Source of the DNA: Stappia sp. 28M-7
GTDB lineage: Bacteria; Pseudomonadota; Alphaproteobacteria; Rhizobiales; Stappiaceae
Assembly: GCF_014252955.1 (NCBI RefSeq)
Contig: NZ_JACMIA010000003.1
Coordinates: 1 to 64,000 of the forward strand
Direction: 5' to 3'
DNA: 64,000 nucleotides
Below, piece after piece: positions 63,045-64,000 of this stretch. The notes beneath the pieces were generated by a model that was given only the letters and a program-made list of their open reading frames with translations, was not told where the DNA came from and did not search any database. The number at the start of each line of letters is the position of its first letter. Within the stretch, counting starts at the first letter, position 1. The position numbers and the translations under genes were made by a program.

Positions 63045-64000
63045 GTGTTCCAGTCGGCTTCCCTTCCCCTCGATCTCTCCCGAACCGATTTCGACGCGCT
63101 CGAGCCGAAGCTTCGCACCGAACTTCTGGCCGCCCAGCGCGAGGTGATCGAGAAGAAGCCCTTCTCCGTGCTGGTGGTGATCGCCGGCGTCGACGGCGCC
63201 GGCAAGAACGACGCCATCGCCCGCCTGCACGAATGGCTCGACGTGCGCTACGTCACCTGCAACGCCTATGACGAGGAGACCGAAGAGGAGCGCGGCCGCC
63301 CGGACCTGTGGCGCTACTGGCGCGACCTGCCGGCGCTGGGCGAGACCTCCGTCGTCGTCTCCTCCTGGTACAACGAACCGCTGCGCTGCTTCGTGCAGGG
63401 CGAGATCGGCGAGGCTGAGTTCGAGCGGCGGCTCGCCCGGATCAACCGGTTCGAGGGACTGCTGGCCAGCGAGAACGTGCTGGTGCTGAAATTCTGGTTC
63501 TCGCTCACCGCGGAGGCGCAAAAGCGCCGGCTCAAGGGGCTGGGCCGCAAGGACCGGGCCCGCCGCATCCTGGCCGAATGGGCCGATATCGCCCATGCCA
63601 GCGGCGCCCAGGCCGCGTTCGAGCGTGCCGCCCTTGCCACCTCCACTCCGGCCGCGCCGTGGATCGTCATTCCCAGCGACGATGCGCGGGCCCGCGATCT
63701 TGCGCTCGGCCGGTGCGTCGAGATGGCGATCCGCCGCCGGCTGGAGGCGGCGCCGAGCGATCCGCTGGCCCTGCCCGCCGTCGTCGCCCGGATCGAGCGG
63801 CGCAGCGCGGTCGAGGCGGTCGACCTGTCCTCGCGCCTGTCGAAGCACCGCTATCGCACCGAACTCGACCGCCTGCAGGGCGAGCTGGCCCGCCTCGTCG
63901 ACCGCAAGGCATTCCGCGACCGCTCGCTGGTCGTCGCCTTCGAGGGCAACGATGCCGCCGGCAAGGGCGGCGCGATCCGCCGGGTGATTCGCCCGCTCGA
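63045..64000 (+). CDS. Polyphosphate:AMP phosphotransferase (two PPK2 domains), cut by window end
   Basis: Partial, 318 codons. GTG start at 63045 behind AGGAGAGC. The first PPK2 domain has P-loop VIAGVDGAGKND near 46 and WYNEPLRCFV near 107; the second begins near 300 with VVAFEGNDAAGKGGAIRRV, the canonical PPK2 loop, and the gene runs off the window. Two-domain PPK2 proteins transfer phosphate from polyphosphate to AMP. In the known enzyme the second domain is active, in line with its better P-loop here. Confidence 0.93.
   Translation, partial: MFQSASLPLDLSRTDFDALEPKLRTELLAAQREVIEKKPFSVLVVIAGVDGAGKNDAIARLHEWLDVRYVTCNAYDEETEEERGRPDLWRYWRDLPALGETSVVVSSWYNEPLRCFVQGEIGEAEFERRLARINRFEGLLASENVLVLKFWFSLTAEAQKRRLKGLGRKDRARRILAEWADIAHASGAQAAFERAALATSTPAAPWIVIPSDDARARDLALGRCVEMAIRRRLEAAPSDPLALPAVVARIERRSAVEAVDLSSRLSKHRYRTELDRLQGELARLVDRKAFRDRSLVVAFEGNDAAGKGGAIRRVIRPL

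Noticed and set aside
1-64000. CRISPR, transposon, prophage, tRNA or rRNA
   Set aside because: I saw no regularly spaced repeats, transposase, integrase, cloverleaf or rRNA-like stretch when reading both strands, though without a search tool a short tRNA could be missed.

Overview
The window is high-G+C bacterial chromosome, about two thirds G+C by eye. Genes are densely packed on both strands, and many genes within operons overlap by 1-4 bases. Three things point to an alphaproteobacterium of the order Hyphomicrobiales (Rhizobiales): the pcaDCHGB cluster with divergent pcaQ, the run hisB-DUF2628-hisH-hisA-hisF-hisE-coaA, and trpA-accD-folC with an AccD whose N-terminal zinc ribbon is degenerate. 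A Stappia/Pannonibacter-like marine or soil genus is my guess, not something the sequence proves. I saw no rRNA, tRNA, CRISPR array, insertion sequence or prophage.

Layout, left to right. 16-4524: homogentisate branch of tyrosine catabolism (hmgA, fumarylacetoacetase, a small secreted protein, an MBL-fold protein lacking one metal site) with a divergent MarR regulator. 4558-9324: polA, an acyltransferase-3 membrane protein, FxsA. 9656-17154: Tim44-like protein, mltA, an Smr protein and an XRE regulator in an overlapping operon, then glnD and murJ. 17424-22101: BMP-type ABC importer (binding protein, double ATPase, two permeases). 22111-26995: protocatechuate ortho-cleavage genes pcaB, G, H, C, D with divergent pcaQ. 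27007-36158: an RpiR regulator divergent from a catabolic cluster made of an N-formylglutamate-amidohydrolase-like enzyme, a TRAP transporter (Q, M, P), a glutamine-synthetase-like ligase, an aldehyde dehydrogenase and an iron alcohol dehydrogenase.

36327-39636: trpA, accD, folC, without trpF or trpB next to them. 39646-41183: TetR regulator, DUF417 membrane protein, glutaredoxin. 41225-47109: coaA and the histidine genes, with pyrF divergent. 47120-52024: class V aminotransferase, FAD oxidoreductase, gcdH and a divergent LysR regulator. 52293-55998: RlpA-like protein, PAS-PAS-GGDEF-degenerate-EAL protein, an alpha/beta-hydrolase-like protein of unknown function. 56006-60701: a sulfane-sulfur (persulfide) response cluster (SulP transporter, DUF442 phosphatase-like protein, persulfide-dioxygenase-like MBL enzyme, two YeeE/YedE proteins) with a divergent two-cysteine ArsR regulator. 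60653-64000: DedA-PAP2-LssY membrane protein and the start of a two-domain polyphosphate:AMP phosphotransferase cut by the window end.

The least ordinary block is 27007-36158. Its enzymes fit a pathway in which an imported amino alcohol is capped with glutamate, oxidised alcohol to aldehyde to acid while capped, and released by an amidohydrolase. The RpiR regulator probably acts through a pair of 17-base direct repeats in the divergent intergenic region. The substrate is not known from the sequence.
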